NCBI RefSeq assembly: GCF_014639875.1
Contig: NZ_BMGD01000001.1
Location: forward strand, 124,001-188,000
Length of the DNA stretch: 64,000 nucleotides
Reading direction: 5' to 3'
Source of the DNA: Blastomonas aquatica
GTDB taxonomy: Bacteria > Pseudomonadota > Alphaproteobacteria > Sphingomonadales > Sphingomonadaceae
The notes under the pieces were generated by a model. The model did no database searches. It was not told the origin of the DNA and worked only from the letters and a program-made list of their open reading frames with translations. The position numbers were made by a program, and so were the translations under genes. Position 1 is the first letter of the stretch, and each line of letters opens with the position of its first letter. Shown in pieces: positions 25,925-35,356 of this stretch.

Positions 25925-27241
25925 TCAAAAATTGCCGACCAATGCCCGCCACAAGCGCTGCAACACGGCCGCGCCCGAATGGCGGTGAACCTGCTGATAG
26001 CTCGATGCGATGCTGCGGATATCGACCGGTTCGTCCGCTGCGAACAGCGCAAGCCCGGCCAGCGTCGCAAACGCCGGCCCGGCATGTGCATCGGGCAGGC
26101 CCGCCAGCCCCGAAGGTCGCCCGATCCGCACCGTGCGGCCCAAGGCCACCTGCATGTGATCGGCCAGCCCGCGCAACTCTGCGCAACCGCCGGTCAGCAC
26201 GATGCGCTGGCCCTGCGCTCCGGTGAAGCCCAGTTCCTTCAAACCCTTGGTGATCTCGCCGATCAGGTAATCGAGCGGCTGGCGGATCACCGAGACCAAT
26301 TGTGCGCGGCTGATCGAATGCTTGTCATCGGGCGCGCGTCCGCCTGCGCCGACCAGCTTGCTGTCCTCTTCGGGCAAGCGCAGGTCGATCATGTCGTGGT
26401 TGTCGCGCGGTGAGGATGTCGCAGCGCCGTGGAAGCACTTGATTCGCTCGGCCTCGGCCCGGCGCAGGCCGAAGGCGGACGCGATCGCATCGGTGATGTC
26501 CGCGCCGCCAAAGGGGATGGTGAACAGCCCCACCAGCATGCCGCCAGCGTAGAGCGAGATGTTGGTGACCGCAGCGCCCATTTCGATCAACGCGACGCCA
26601 AGCTCGCGCTCTTCCTCGCCCAGACATGCGGTGCCGGCCGCGATCGGCGCGGCGACGATGCCGCTGACGCCAAGATAGGCGGCCGCGACGGTCTGGTCGA
26701 TGTTGCGCACCGGCGCGCCGTCGGCAAAGACCACGTGAATATCGACCCCGAGCCGCTCGGCATGCAGCCCGATCGGCTTCTTGACCCCGGTCGCGCCATC
26801 GAGCGTGTAGAGTGCGGGCTGTGCGTGCAGCACCATGCGCCCGCCCGGCTGGATCGTCTCGCGTCCGGCAGCGAGCAGATGATCGACGTCATCCTCATCG
26901 ATACGGCCGCCCCCCAGATCGATCTCGACCCGCGCGATGGTGCTGGTGAGGCCACCCGAGGTGCAGCTGACATGGACGTGATCGATGTTGAGCCCGGCGA
27001 TCCGCTCGGCCTGCTCGACCGCCTCGCGCACCGCAAGTTCGGTCGCCTGCATGTCGGTGATATAGCCGCGCTTGACGCCATCGCTCGCGCGCTGGCCGGT
27101 GCCCAGCACCAGCAGCTCGCCGGTCTCGGTCCGCCCGACGATCATCGCGCAGACCTTGGACGACCCGATATCGAGCGCGCCGAAGGTCTTTTCGATCCGG
27201 GGGACGGCGGGGCCGCCCTTGCGAGGCTTGCCGCCGCTCAT
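25925..27241 (-). CDS. ftsA: Cell division protein FtsA
   Basis: FtsA is the actin-like protein that tethers FtsZ to the membrane. The 438-residue protein shows the actin-fold phosphate-1 motif (FGALDIGSSKVCAMI, about residues 20-34), the SHS2/1C region (HVHVSCTSGGLTS), the phosphate-2 region (LIEMGAAVTNISLY), the adenosine motif (IVLTGGCAEL) and a C-terminal amphipathic helix (AVLQRLWRALVGNF) for membrane binding. The ATG overlaps the ftsQ stop by four bases. Confidence 0.96.
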   Translation of the reverse strand: MSGGKPRKGGPAVPRIEKTFGALDIGSSKVCAMIVGRTETGELLVLGTGQRASDGVKRGYITDMQATELAVREAVEQAERIAGLNIDHVHVSCTSGGLTSTIARVEIDLGGGRIDEDDVDHLLAAGRETIQPGGRMVLHAQPALYTLDGATGVKKPIGLHAERLGVDIHVVFADGAPVRNIDQTVAAAYLGVSGIVAAPIAAGTACLGEEERELGVALIEMGAAVTNISLYAGGMLVGLFTIPFGGADITDAIASAFGLRRAEAERIKCFHGAATSSPRDNHDMIDLRLPEEDSKLVGAGGRAPDDKHSISRAQLVSVIRQPLDYLIGEITKGLKELGFTGAQGQRIVLTGGCAELRGLADHMQVALGRTVRIGRPSGLAGLPDAHAGPAFATLAGLALFAADEPVDIRSIASSYQQVHRHSGAAVLQRLWRALVGNF

Positions 27242-28131
27242 TGCGCGACCGATGCGATCGCATCGCCTTCGGGCAGAGCGGGACTGCGCGGCTTGCGCAG
27301 GTAGGCGCGTTCGGGATCGCGCAAATCGAAATAGGTCACGCCCTTGCCCAGCAGCCGGTTGACCCCGTCCATCCGCGCGAAGTTGATCAGCGCCGCTTCG
27401 GACAGGTCCTCGCCCTCGGGCAGCGCCAGCACCTCACCGGTGTGGAAGGTCAGGTTCCAGCGGCGGTTGCCGACCCATTCGGCCTCTTTGACCTGCGGCG
27501 TGAGCGCGGGTGCGGCATCGAGCAGGCTGGTCAGATCACCGATCCGGGCATTGGCGCTTTTGCCGACGATGCGCAGCATCTTGGGATCGATCTGGCCCGG
27601 GCTGGGCTCGAGTGCGATACCCTCGGCGTCGACCAGCATCACCTTGCCGCGATCTTCCCACACCGCGAGCGGCTCGCGCTCGACGATGTCGACGATCAGC
27701 GTGTCGGGCAGCTGACGCGAGATGCGCGCATCGGCGATCCAGCTGAACCGGGTCAGTTCGCGCCGCAGCTCTTCCAGATCGACCTGTGGCATCGAGCGGT
27801 CCTTCTGCGCCAGCACGATCTCGTAGACCTTGAGCTCGTTCATCTTGTCGACGTTGCGCACCTCGACCTTCTTGACCTCGAACCCGGCACGCCCAGCAGC
27901 GAGCGCCATTTCCTCCTGCACCATTCCGGGCAACCCCATGAACTGCGCAGTGATGACAGCTGCCAGCGCAAGCACTCCCAGCACACCGATGGTCGCAGCC
28001 TTCTGCAACTGCGCTTCGGTAAACGGCAGCCGGGCAAGCGCGGCGTTGGCGCGTGATCGTTGCGCGGTGCGAGGCCGCGCACGCGAAGGCGCGCGCTTGC
28101 CCGGTGATCCGCGTTTAATCCGTGTCGTCAT
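27238..28131 (-). CDS. ftsQ: Cell division protein FtsQ
   Basis: FtsQ links early and late divisome proteins. The 297-residue bitopic protein has a basic cytoplasmic tail of about 40 residues (rich in Arg and Lys), one membrane helix near 45-64 (AATIGVLGVLALAAVITAQF), a POTRA domain (GFEVKKVEVRNVDKMNE) and the FtsQ beta domain (WIADARISRQLPDTLIVDI). I chose the ATG at 28131. This start lies inside the end of ddl, a 17-base overlap. The stop overlaps the ftsA start. Confidence 0.93.
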   Translation of the reverse strand: MTTRIKRGSPGKRAPSRARPRTAQRSRANAALARLPFTEAQLQKAATIGVLGVLALAAVITAQFMGLPGMVQEEMALAAGRAGFEVKKVEVRNVDKMNELKVYEIVLAQKDRSMPQVDLEELRRELTRFSWIADARISRQLPDTLIVDIVEREPLAVWEDRGKVMLVDAEGIALEPSPGQIDPKMLRIVGKSANARIGDLTSLLDAAPALTPQVKEAEWVGNRRWNLTFHTGEVLALPEGEDLSEAALINFARMDGVNRLLGKGVTYFDLRDPERAYLRKPRSPALPEGDAIASVAQ

Positions 28132-29128
28132 GCCGGGTGCCCCCCAATGCGCTTTCCACGATGATCTCGACCAGATCGGCATAGCTGATGCCGATATGTG
28201 CTGCCTGTTCGGGTACCAGGCTGAGCGGTGTCATCCCCGGTTGGGTGTTGACCTCAAGCAGATAAAGACCGTCGACTCCCAGCTCGTCGTCCCAGCGGAA
28301 ATCTGAGCGCGACGCGCCCCTGCAGCCAAGGATATTATGTGCGCGCAAGGCGAGGTCCATGCACATCGCGGCTATATCCTCGGGGATATCGGCCGGGCAA
28401 ATGTGCAGCGTCAGGCCGTCGGTGTATTTGGCGTCGTAGTCGTAAAACCCCGACTTGGTCTGCAGTTCGGTGACGCCCAAAGCGCGGTCGCCGAGCACTG
28501 CCGTTGTCAGCTCGCGCCCCTTGATGAAAGGTTCGGCGAGCAGTTCGTCGAACTTCTGCCACGGGCCGGTGGCATCGCGGCTGATCGGGTCGCCATAATT
28601 GCTCTCGGCCTTGACGATCGCGACACCGACCGACGAGCCTTCGTTGACCGGCTTGAGCACATAGGGGCGCGGCAGCGGATCGCCTGTGTACAGGCTTTCG
28701 GAGCGCACGATATGCCCGCCCGGCATCGGGATACCGTGCGGCAGCAGCGCCTGTTTGGTAAGCACCTTGTCGATCGCGATCACCGAGGTCGCCATGCCCG
28801 AGTGCGTGTACGGAATCTGCATCAGATCGAGCATGCCCTGCACGCTGCCATCCTCGCCCGGCGTCCCGTGCAGCGCGTTGAACACGACATCGGGGCAGAT
28901 ACCGGCGAGCACCGCGGCAACATTGCGGTCCATATCGACCCGCGTGACGGTATGCCCGCGCGATTCCAGCGCCCTGGCGACACCCTCGCCACTCATCAGC
29001 GAGACCTCGCGCTCGGCGGACCAGCCGCCCATGAGGACGGCGATGTGCAACCGCGCCCTCTCCCCTTTAGGGGAGAGGGAAGAGCCGCGCAGCGGCGAAG
29101 GGAGAGGGGGAGTAACCCGATCAACCAT
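28115..29128 (-). CDS. ddl: D-alanine--D-alanine ligase
   Basis: Ddl joins two D-alanines for the peptidoglycan precursor. The ATP-grasp fold is clear: IAVLMGGWSAEREVSLMSG, GTPGEDGSVQGMLDLMQIPY with the serine loop, PYVLKPVNEGSSVGV and LLEVNTQPGMTPLSLVP. From ATG 29128 the protein has 337 residues, about 25-30 more than usual. The extra N-terminus (VTPPLPSPLRGSSLSPKGE) is encoded by a palindromic repeat. A TTG at 29050 (just before HIAVLMGG), with GGGAGAGG from the repeat as ribosome-binding site, would give 311 residues, the normal length, and may be the true start. ATG 29128 overlaps the murB stop by 8 bases. Confidence 0.95.
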   Translation of the reverse strand: MVDRVTPPLPSPLRGSSLSPKGERARLHIAVLMGGWSAEREVSLMSGEGVARALESRGHTVTRVDMDRNVAAVLAGICPDVVFNALHGTPGEDGSVQGMLDLMQIPYTHSGMATSVIAIDKVLTKQALLPHGIPMPGGHIVRSESLYTGDPLPRPYVLKPVNEGSSVGVAIVKAESNYGDPISRDATGPWQKFDELLAEPFIKGRELTTAVLGDRALGVTELQTKSGFYDYDAKYTDGLTLHICPADIPEDIAAMCMDLALRAHNILGCRGASRSDFRWDDELGVDGLYLLEVNTQPGMTPLSLVPEQAAHIGISYADLVEIIVESALGGTRHDDTD

Positions 29129-29195
29129 CGGTGACATTCCCCTCTCCCAACCCTCTCCCCTGAGCCGCAGGCGAGCGGAGCTCAACGGGAGAGGG
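29056..29195. repeat. Palindromic repeat pair at the murB/ddl junction
   Basis: This is a composite of GC-rich hairpins. CCCTCTCCCC (29056-29065) pairs with GGGGAGAGGG (29070-29079) around a 4-nt loop. GCCGC and GCGGC (29084-29096) form a second hairpin. GGGAGAGGGG (from 29100) can pair with CCCCTCTCCC (29139-29148). CCCTCTCCC (29151-29159) pairs with GGGAGAGGG (29187-29195). The murB stop and the ddl ATG lie in the loop of the third pairing. The repeat encodes the MurB C-terminal tail and the Ddl N-terminal extension. It resembles the murF/murE element in its arms. Confidence 0.8.
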
Positions 29196-30185
29196 CTTAT
29201 TGTCCCCAATTCGCTGGATTTCCCATTCCAGCGCGACGCCCGATTGCGCCTTGACCCGCGCGCGGACTTCTTCGCCCAGCACCTCGATATCGGCGCTGGT
29301 GGCGGTGCCGGTGTTGATGAGGAAATTAGTGTGCTTTTCGCTGACCTGCGCGCCGCCGATCTGCAGGCCACGACATCCCGCCTGATCGACCAGCTCCCAG
29401 GCCTTGTGGCCCTCGGGATTCTTGAAGGTCGATCCGCCGGTCTTGCTGCGCAGCGGCTGGCTGGCTTCGCGCGACGCGGCGATGCGGTCCATCTCGGCCT
29501 GGATCGCGGCGGGTTCGGCGGGCGATCCGGTAAAGGTCGCCGCGATCACGATCGCGCCTTCAGGCAGCTCGGAATGGCGATAGGTGTAGTGCAGGTCCGC
29601 CAGCGCCAGCGTGCGCCGCGAACCATCGCGCAACACCACGTCGCAGTCGATCAGCACATCCTTGACCTCGCGGCCATAGGCGCCGCCGTTCATCCGAACG
29701 AAACCGCCGACCGTGCCGGGGATCGACCGCAGGAATTCGAGACCGCCGATCCCGGCATCGCGCGCGGTGGACGAAACGAGGATACCCGAGGCCCCAGCCC
29801 CGCAGCGCAAGATCATGTCGCCGGTCCGCTCGACCTGCGCAAACGCCTTGCCCAGCCGCACGACGACACCAGGAACGCCGCCGTCGCGCACGATCAGGTT
29901 GGACCCCAGTCCCAACGCCATGACGGGTACGGAAGGGTCGAGGGCTGCCAGGAACTGAGCGAGATCGTCGGCATCCTTGGGCTCAAACAGCCACTCGGCC
30001 GCGCCTCCGGTCTTGAACCACAAGAGCGGGGCCAGCGGAGCGTTGGGGGTCAATTTGCCCCGCACACCTTCACCCGTTTGTCCCGAGCGAAGTCGAGGGA
30101 CGTGCGCACTACGTCCCTCGACTTCGCTCGGGACAAACGGATGGGGGGCATCTGGTACAGAAGGAGAAGGCGCGGAGACGTTCAC
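29121..30185 (-). CDS. murB: UDP-N-acetylenolpyruvoylglucosamine reductase with repeat-encoded ends
   Basis: MurB reduces UDP-GlcNAc-enolpyruvate to UDP-MurNAc using FAD and NADPH. The family core is intact from about residue 39: [52 protein letters not shown], the catalytic serine region [16 protein letters not shown] and [11 protein letters not shown]. The start is GTG at 30185, overlapping the murC stop as GTGA. From it the protein has 354 residues, about 50 more than the core needs. Residues 16-38 are encoded by a perfect inverted repeat, and the C-terminal tail after [10 protein letters not shown] is encoded by another palindromic repeat. Both insertions keep the frame. Confidence 0.95.
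   Translation of the reverse strand: MNVSAPSPSVPDAPHPFVPSEVEGRSAHVPRLRSGQTGEGVRGKLTPNAPLAPLLWFKTGGAAEWLFEPKDADDLAQFLAALDPSVPVMALGLGSNLIVRDGGVPGVVVRLGKAFAQVERTGDMILRCGAGASGILVSSTARDAGIGGLEFLRSIPGTVGGFVRMNGGAYGREVKDVLIDCDVVLRDGSRRTLALADLHYTYRHSELPEGAIVIAATFTGSPAEPAAIQAEMDRIAASREASQPLRSKTGGSTFKNPEGHKAWELVDQAGCRGLQIGGAQVSEKHTNFLINTGTATSADIEVLGEEVRARVKAQSGVALEWEIQRIGDNKPSPVELRSPAAQGRGLGEGNVTDG
30074..30140. repeat. Perfect 30-bp inverted repeat inside the murB 5' end
   Basis: The arms 30074-30103 and 30111-30140 are exact reverse complements, with a 7-bp loop (GCGCACT). The arms contain the core TCCCGAGCGAAGTCGAGGGA, a sequence type I recall as a dispersed palindrome in sphingomonad-like genomes (from memory, not checked). 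In murB it is translated as [11 protein letters not shown], then a short linker and [10 protein letters not shown], extending the protein without a frameshift. Confidence 0.9.
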
Positions 30186-31594
30186 GTAGGCACCCTCCGC
30201 GCGCCGATCGCCTCGGCAAGGCCCGCAGCCCATTTGGTGATGTCGCCTGCGCCGAGGCACACGACCATGTCGCCATCCTGCGCCTCTTCGGCAAGCAGGT
30301 CGGCCAGCTCGTCCGGACCGCTGATCGTGCGCGCCTGGCGGTGGCCCCGCGCCTTGAGGCCGCTTGCCAGCGCATCGGCATCGACACCCTCGACCGGATC
30401 CTCGCCCGCCGCATAGACCGGCGCGACATAGACGATATCGGCATCGTTGAACGCCTGCTGGAATTCATCCATCAGATCGCCGAGCCGCGAATAGCGATGA
30501 GGCTGGACCACCGCGATGATGCGGCTGCGCACGCCCTCACGCGCGGCGGCCAGCACCGCGCGGATTTCGACCGGGTGGTGGCCGTAATCGTCGATGATGG
30601 TCACGCCATCCACTACGCCCACATTGGTGAAGCGCCTTTTGACTCCGCCGAACTGGGCAAAGCCGGTGATGATGTCGCTGTCTTCCATCCCCATCTGCAA
30701 CCCGACCGCGATCGCGGCGATGGCGTTCTGCACGTTGTGGCGGCCCGGCATCGGCATTTCGATTCCCGAGATCTGACGGGTCGATCCATCGCGCTCGCGC
30801 ACCGTGACATCGAAGCGGTTGCCACCGGGGATCGAGACGACATTGTCACCGCGAATATCGGCCTGCGCGCTGAAGCCATAAGTGACGATCCGGCGGTCCT
30901 TGACCCGCGGCAGGATCGCCTGAACCTCGGGATGGTCGAGGCACAGGATCGCCGCGCCATAGAATGGCACGTTCTGCACGAACTCGACGAACGCATCCTT
31001 GACCGCGTCGAAGCTGCCATAATGGTCGAGATGTTCCGGATCGATGTTGGTGACCACCGCCAGCGTGCCATCAAGCCGCAGGAAGCTGCCGTCACTCTCG
31101 TCGGCCTCGACCACCATCCACTCGCTGGCGCCCAGACGAGCGTTGGAGCCATAGCTGTTGATGATGCCGCCGTTGATCACCGTCGGGTCGATGCCGCCTG
31201 CATCGAGCATCGCGGCAATCATAGAGGTCGTCGTGGTCTTGCCGTGCGTGCCGGCGACGGCAACAGTGGACTTCAGCCGCATCAGTTCGGCGAGCATTTC
31301 GGCACGGCGCACCACGGGAACGCGGGTCTCGAGCGCCAGATCGACCTCGGGGTTGCCGCGCTTGATCGCGGTTGAGGTGACCACCACCGCGGCATCGCCC
31401 AAGTTCTCCGCCTTGTGGCCGATCATCACCTTGATGCCGCGCTTGCGCAGACCCTCGATGACATAGCCCTCGGCGATGTCCGACCCCTGCACCTTGTAGC
31501 CCAGATTGTGCATCACCTCAGCGATACCGGACATGCCGATGCCGCCGATACCGATGAAATGGATGGTCCCGATGTCGACTCCGACGCCCTTCAT
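30182..31594 (-). CDS. murC: UDP-N-acetylmuramate--L-alanine ligase
   Basis: MurC adds the first amino acid, L-Ala, to UDP-MurNAc. The 470-residue protein has the N-terminal dinucleotide-fold motif [18 protein letters not shown], the P-loop [10 protein letters not shown] near residue 114, the central ligase motifs ([11 protein letters not shown]) and the C-terminal [10 protein letters not shown] and [10 protein letters not shown] chose the ATG at 31594, which overlaps the murG stop by four bases. The downstream overlap with murB is also four bases. Confidence 0.97.
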   Translation of the reverse strand: MKGVGVDIGTIHFIGIGGIGMSGIAEVMHNLGYKVQGSDIAEGYVIEGLRKRGIKVMIGHKAENLGDAAVVVTSTAIKRGNPEVDLALETRVPVVRRAEMLAELMRLKSTVAVAGTHGKTTTTSMIAAMLDAGGIDPTVINGGIINSYGSNARLGASEWMVVEADESDGSFLRLDGTLAVVTNIDPEHLDHYGSFDAVKDAFVEFVQNVPFYGAAILCLDHPEVQAILPRVKDRRIVTYGFSAQADIRGDNVVSIPGGNRFDVTVRERDGSTRQISGIEMPMPGRHNVQNAIAAIAVGLQMGMEDSDIITGFAQFGGVKRRFTNVGVVDGVTIIDDYGHHPVEIRAVLAAAREGVRSRIIAVVQPHRYSRLGDLMDEFQQAFNDADIVYVAPVYAAGEDPVEGVDADALASGLKARGHRQARTISGPDELADLLAEEAQDGDMVVCLGAGDITKWAAGLAEAIGARRVPT

Positions 31595-32781
31595 GCTTCT
31601 GCTCTTTCCGTATCGCGCGCGAGTGCCTCGCCGCCGATCGCGTGTCCCTTGGTGGCAGGCGCCACCCGGATCACATCGACCAGCGGTGCACCGCCAAAAC
31701 TTTCCACCAGATCGGCCAGATCGCGCACCGCATGCGGATAGCCGCATTTGTGCGCAGCCAGCGCGGCGTTTTCGAGAGCGTGCGGGTCCAGCGCCATCTT
31801 CTGGATCTGTTTGGCCAGCTCCTTGGGGGTGAACGCCTCCTGCCGGATCGAGCGCGCACCGCCCGCCTTGACCATTTCGCGCGCATTGGCGGTCTGGTGA
31901 TCATCCATCGCACTGGGCAGCGGCACCAGGATCGCAGGGCGGCCTGCGGCTGTCAGTTCGGCAATCGTCGAAGCGCCCGCCCGACCGATGAACAGATGCG
32001 ACCAACCGAGTTTCTCGGGCAGGTCATTCATATAGGTGGCAAGCTCCGCCGGAATGCCGTGCTCGGCATATTTCGCGCGGACGCCCTCGATGTCTTCCTC
32101 GCGGCACTGCTGGACGACCTGCAGGCGGCGGCGCAGGTTGACCGGAAGCATCGCAAGGCCATCAGGCACCACATCGGACAGCACGCGTGCGCCCTGGCTT
32201 CCCCCGGTGACAAGCACGCGGAAAACGCCATCTTCCAGCAGCGGCGGATAATTCTGCCCGCGCAGCTCAAGCACTTCTGCACGGACCGGATTGCCCACGA
32301 TATGGACCCGGTCCGAATATTTGGGGTTCAGCCGGTCCACCTGCTTGTACGCGGTGGCAATCGCGTTGACCCGGCCTGCCATGAAGCGGTTGACCCGGCC
32401 CAGCACAGCGTTCTGTTCGTGGATCACGGTGGGGATCGCTGCGGTTTGCGCCGCCAACAGAGTCGGAAGCGCAGGGTAGCCGCCAAAGCCGACCACGGCA
32501 CTCGGCTGGAAGGTCTCGAACAGGTTGAGCGCCATCTTGCGGCCGGCCCAGATGCCCTTGAGGCCGCGTACCCAGCCGACTGGGCCGCCTGCGATCCGTC
32601 CTGGTGGGAGGATGTGCACCTGATCACCTTCGAAGATCCCGGGGATTTTGGCGCCGCGCTCGTCGGTCACCAAGGCGATGTGATGCCCACGCTGCTGCAG
32701 CTCGCGCGCGAGCGCGAATGCGGGGATCAGGTGTCCGCCGGTGCCGCCAGCGGCCAGCACATAATGGCGTGAAACATTCAT
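31591..32781 (-). CDS. murG: UDP-GlcNAc:lipid I GlcNAc transferase MurG
   Basis: MurG is the peripheral membrane glycosyltransferase that makes lipid II. The 396-residue product shows the GT28 motifs: the N-terminal [20 protein letters not shown], the hydrophobic patch, [12 protein letters not shown], the second G-loop [13 protein letters not shown] and the sugar-nucleotide site [20 protein letters not shown]. It is somewhat longer than E. coli MurG (355), with a C-terminal extension ([20 protein letters not shown]). It overlaps ftsW upstream and murC downstream by four bases each. Confidence 0.97.
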   Translation of the reverse strand: MNVSRHYVLAAGGTGGHLIPAFALARELQQRGHHIALVTDERGAKIPGIFEGDQVHILPPGRIAGGPVGWVRGLKGIWAGRKMALNLFETFQPSAVVGFGGYPALPTLLAAQTAAIPTVIHEQNAVLGRVNRFMAGRVNAIATAYKQVDRLNPKYSDRVHIVGNPVRAEVLELRGQNYPPLLEDGVFRVLVTGGSQGARVLSDVVPDGLAMLPVNLRRRLQVVQQCREEDIEGVRAKYAEHGIPAELATYMNDLPEKLGWSHLFIGRAGASTIAELTAAGRPAILVPLPSAMDDHQTANAREMVKAGGARSIRQEAFTPKELAKQIQKMALDPHALENAALAAHKCGYPHAVRDLADLVESFGGAPLVDVIRVAPATKGHAIGGEALARDTERAEA

Positions 32782-34022
32782 CCTCGGCTCCAGTCCTGAC
32801 CGAGCAAAGTGCGGTCTTCGAACGGGTTACGCCGGGTCAGCGACAACAGCAATCCCGCTCCGATGCTGAGCGCTATCATCGACGATCCGCCATAGCTGAT
32901 GAACGGCAGCGTCATGCCCTTGGACGGGAACAGTTGCAGGTTCACCGCGATGTTGATGAACGCCTGCCCGCCCAGTTGCGCGGTAAGGCCGGTGACCGCC
33001 AGGATGGTGAACAGATCGCGCTCATCGAGCAGCCGCATGCACACCCGCACGATGATCGCGAAATAGACGAGCGCGATCGCCGCGCACGCGAGCAGCCCGA
33101 ATTCCTCACCGATCACCGAGAAGATGTAATCGGTATGCGCCTCTGGCAGGTTGAACTTGTGGGTCCCAAGCCCCGGCCCGGTGCCGATCAGCCCGCCGCC
33201 GGTCAGCGTCTTGTGCGCGAACATCACCTGGTCATATTCGCCGCCGCCGAACAGCCAGCCGTTGATCCGCTGGGTCGCGACCGGATAGAAGAAATACGCT
33301 GCGGTCATCCCCAACGCGCCCGCGCCGACGCCCGCTGCCACCACCTGCATCGACAGGCCCGCGAGCAGCATCAGCGTGAACCAGATGCCGATGAACATGA
33401 TCGTCTGGCCCAGATCGGGCTGGCGCATCAGCAGAAACGCAATGACCCCGGTTAGCAGCGCCGACAGCCGCAGAACCGGCAAGGTCGGGTCCTTGATCCG
33501 CAGCGAGATGATCCACGCCAGCGTGACCGCAAAAGCGGGCTTGAGGAACTCGGACGGCTGGATGCCGATGCCATAGCCGATCCAGCGCTTGGCGCCGTTT
33601 ACGGTGTTGCCAAAGATCGGCACCAGCATCAACAGCACCAGGCACACGCTGGCCATGATGATCGCGAGCCGCCGCGCCTCGCGCTTGGGCAGCATCGACA
33701 CGACGAACATGAACCCCAGCCCGACGATCACCCAGCCGAGCTGGCGGTAGAAGAAGTAGAGCGGGCTTAGGATTTCGGTCGCGGTCGACAGCCGCCGCGC
33801 AGTCGCCGGCGATGCCGCCTGCACCGCGATCAGCCCGATCGCAATCAGCATCAAGATCAGCGACAGTAGAACGCGGTCGAGCTCCCAGAACCAGATCGCG
33901 AGCTGCGACCGGTCGCTGCGCCCCAGCCGTCGGCTGAGGTTGCGCGGCAGCGTGTACGCGCGCGGCCCTCCGGGTGTTGTTGTGGGAGCAGCGGCGGGAG
34001 CTGGGGCGGCCAGATCGCTCAT
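32778..34022 (-). CDS. ftsW: Lipid II polymerase/divisome protein FtsW (SEDS family)
   Basis: FtsW is the SEDS glycosyltransferase that polymerises septal peptidoglycan with FtsI. The 414-residue protein has a proline-rich cytoplasmic N-terminus, then about ten membrane segments. Signature regions are visible: GYGIGIQPSEFLKPAF, RQPDLGQTIMF with the catalytic Asp, and LPFISYGGSSMIALSIGAG. It overlaps murD and murG by four bases each and sits in the standard dcw position. Confidence 0.97.
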   Translation of the reverse strand: MSDLAAPAPAAAPTTTPGGPRAYTLPRNLSRRLGRSDRSQLAIWFWELDRVLLSLILMLIAIGLIAVQAASPATARRLSTATEILSPLYFFYRQLGWVIVGLGFMFVVSMLPKREARRLAIIMASVCLVLLMLVPIFGNTVNGAKRWIGYGIGIQPSEFLKPAFAVTLAWIISLRIKDPTLPVLRLSALLTGVIAFLLMRQPDLGQTIMFIGIWFTLMLLAGLSMQVVAAGVGAGALGMTAAYFFYPVATQRINGWLFGGGEYDQVMFAHKTLTGGGLIGTGPGLGTHKFNLPEAHTDYIFSVIGEEFGLLACAAIALVYFAIIVRVCMRLLDERDLFTILAVTGLTAQLGGQAFINIAVNLQLFPSKGMTLPFISYGGSSMIALSIGAGLLLSLTRRNPFEDRTLLGQDWSRG

Positions 34023-35356
34023 TGCGCGGCTTCCTCTTGCTGGTGGTCATCGTTGGCGATCAGCGCGTCGACGATCTTGCGGAAGCAATCGCCGCGCGCT
34101 TCAAAATCGCGGAACTGGTCAAACGAGGCGCAGGCCGGCGACAGCAAAACGACATCGCCCGCTTGCGCATTGTCCATCGCGCTGCGCACCGCATTGGCCA
34201 TCATTTCGGCGCGGGTGACCGGCATGACCTTTTCGAGCTGATCGGCAAAGACAGGCCCCGCCTCGCCAATGGTATAGGCGTGGACGACATGATCAAAATG
34301 CTGGGCACATTCGTCGAGGCTGTCGCCCTTGGGCAACCCGCCGACGATCCAGTGGATGCGCGCAAAGGCCCCCAGCGCAGGCGCGGTCGAGGCGGGGTTG
34401 GTCGCCTTGCTGTCGTTGACATACAGCACACCGCGATGTTCGGCGGTGCGCTCCATCCGGTGCGGAAGGCTTGCATAGGTGGCCAGCGAGCGGCGGGTCT
34501 GGGCTTCGTCCAGCCCGAGCGCGCTTGCGACACCCAGCGCGATCGCGACGTTCTGCGCGTTGTGCGGCCCCTGCAAAGTCGGCCACGCGATCTGGTCTGC
34601 TGCGGGTATGTCAGCGGCGTGGACCTCGACCGGCGCGGACACCGTGGCCGCGATGGCGCGGGTCTGGTCGTCATCGGTGGCGATCACCGCAACATGGGCG
34701 TCGCTCTGCATGCCGAACAGCCGCGCCTTGGAGGCGCAATAACCGGTAAAGCCATCATAGCGGTCGAGATGGTCGGGGGTGATGTTGAGCAGCACCGCGA
34801 CGTCGCAGTCCAGGCTGAAGGTCAGGTCGATCTGGTAACTCGACAGCTCGAGCACATAGACGCCGGTGCCGATGCTATTGGGTGACAGCGGCGGCTGCGA
34901 CAGGATCGGCAGGCCGATGTTGCCGCCCATGATCGTCGGCACGCCTGCCTCGCGCAGGATGTGATGGATCAGCGCGGTGGTGGTCGACTTGCCGTTGGTC
35001 CCGGTGATGCCGACCACACGGTGTGGCGGCAGGCTTGGCCGGGCCAGCGCGAACAGCTCGATATCGCCGATGATTGGCACATTGGCGGCCCGCGCACGGT
35101 CTGCCACCGGATGGCGGTTCAGCGGCACGCCTGGCGAGACGATCAGGCCGTCGAAGCCTGCCAGATCGATTTCCATCGGATCGCCGATGGTCACGTCGGG
35201 GTGATTGGCGATCGCGGTCTCGCGCGCCTCTTCGCGGTTGTCCCACGCCGTGCACTGCGCGCCTGATGCCATCAGAGCATCGAGCGTCGCCAGGCCCGAG
35301 CGTGCGAGCCCCAGGATGCAATAGCGTTTCGCGGCAAAGGCGGGGGAAACGATCAA
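34019..35356 (-). CDS. murD: UDP-N-acetylmuramoyl-L-alanine--D-glutamate ligase
   Basis: MurD adds D-Glu to UDP-MurNAc-L-Ala. The 445-residue protein has [18 protein letters not shown] at the N-terminus, the P-loop [11 protein letters not shown] near residue 112, [12 protein letters not shown] and the C-terminal [11 protein letters not shown] region. There is no ATG near the family start. The TTG at 35356 is the only well-placed initiator, and it overlaps the mraY stop as TTGA, so the gene relies on translational coupling. The downstream overlap with ftsW is four bases. Confidence 0.95.
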   Translation of the reverse strand: MIVSPAFAAKRYCILGLARSGLATLDALMASGAQCTAWDNREEARETAIANHPDVTIGDPMEIDLAGFDGLIVSPGVPLNRHPVADRARAANVPIIGDIELFALARPSLPPHRVVGITGTNGKSTTTALIHHILREAGVPTIMGGNIGLPILSQPPLSPNSIGTGVYVLELSSYQIDLTFSLDCDVAVLLNITPDHLDRYDGFTGYCASKARLFGMQSDAHVAVIATDDDQTRAIAATVSAPVEVHAADIPAADQIAWPTLQGPHNAQNVAIALGVASALGLDEAQTRRSLATYASLPHRMERTAEHRGVLYVNDSKATNPASTAPALGAFARIHWIVGGLPKGDSLDECAQHFDHVVHAYTIGEAGPVFADQLEKVMPVTRAEMMANAVRSAMDNAQAGDVVLLSPACASFDQFRDFEARGDCFRKIVDALIANDDHQQEEAAQ

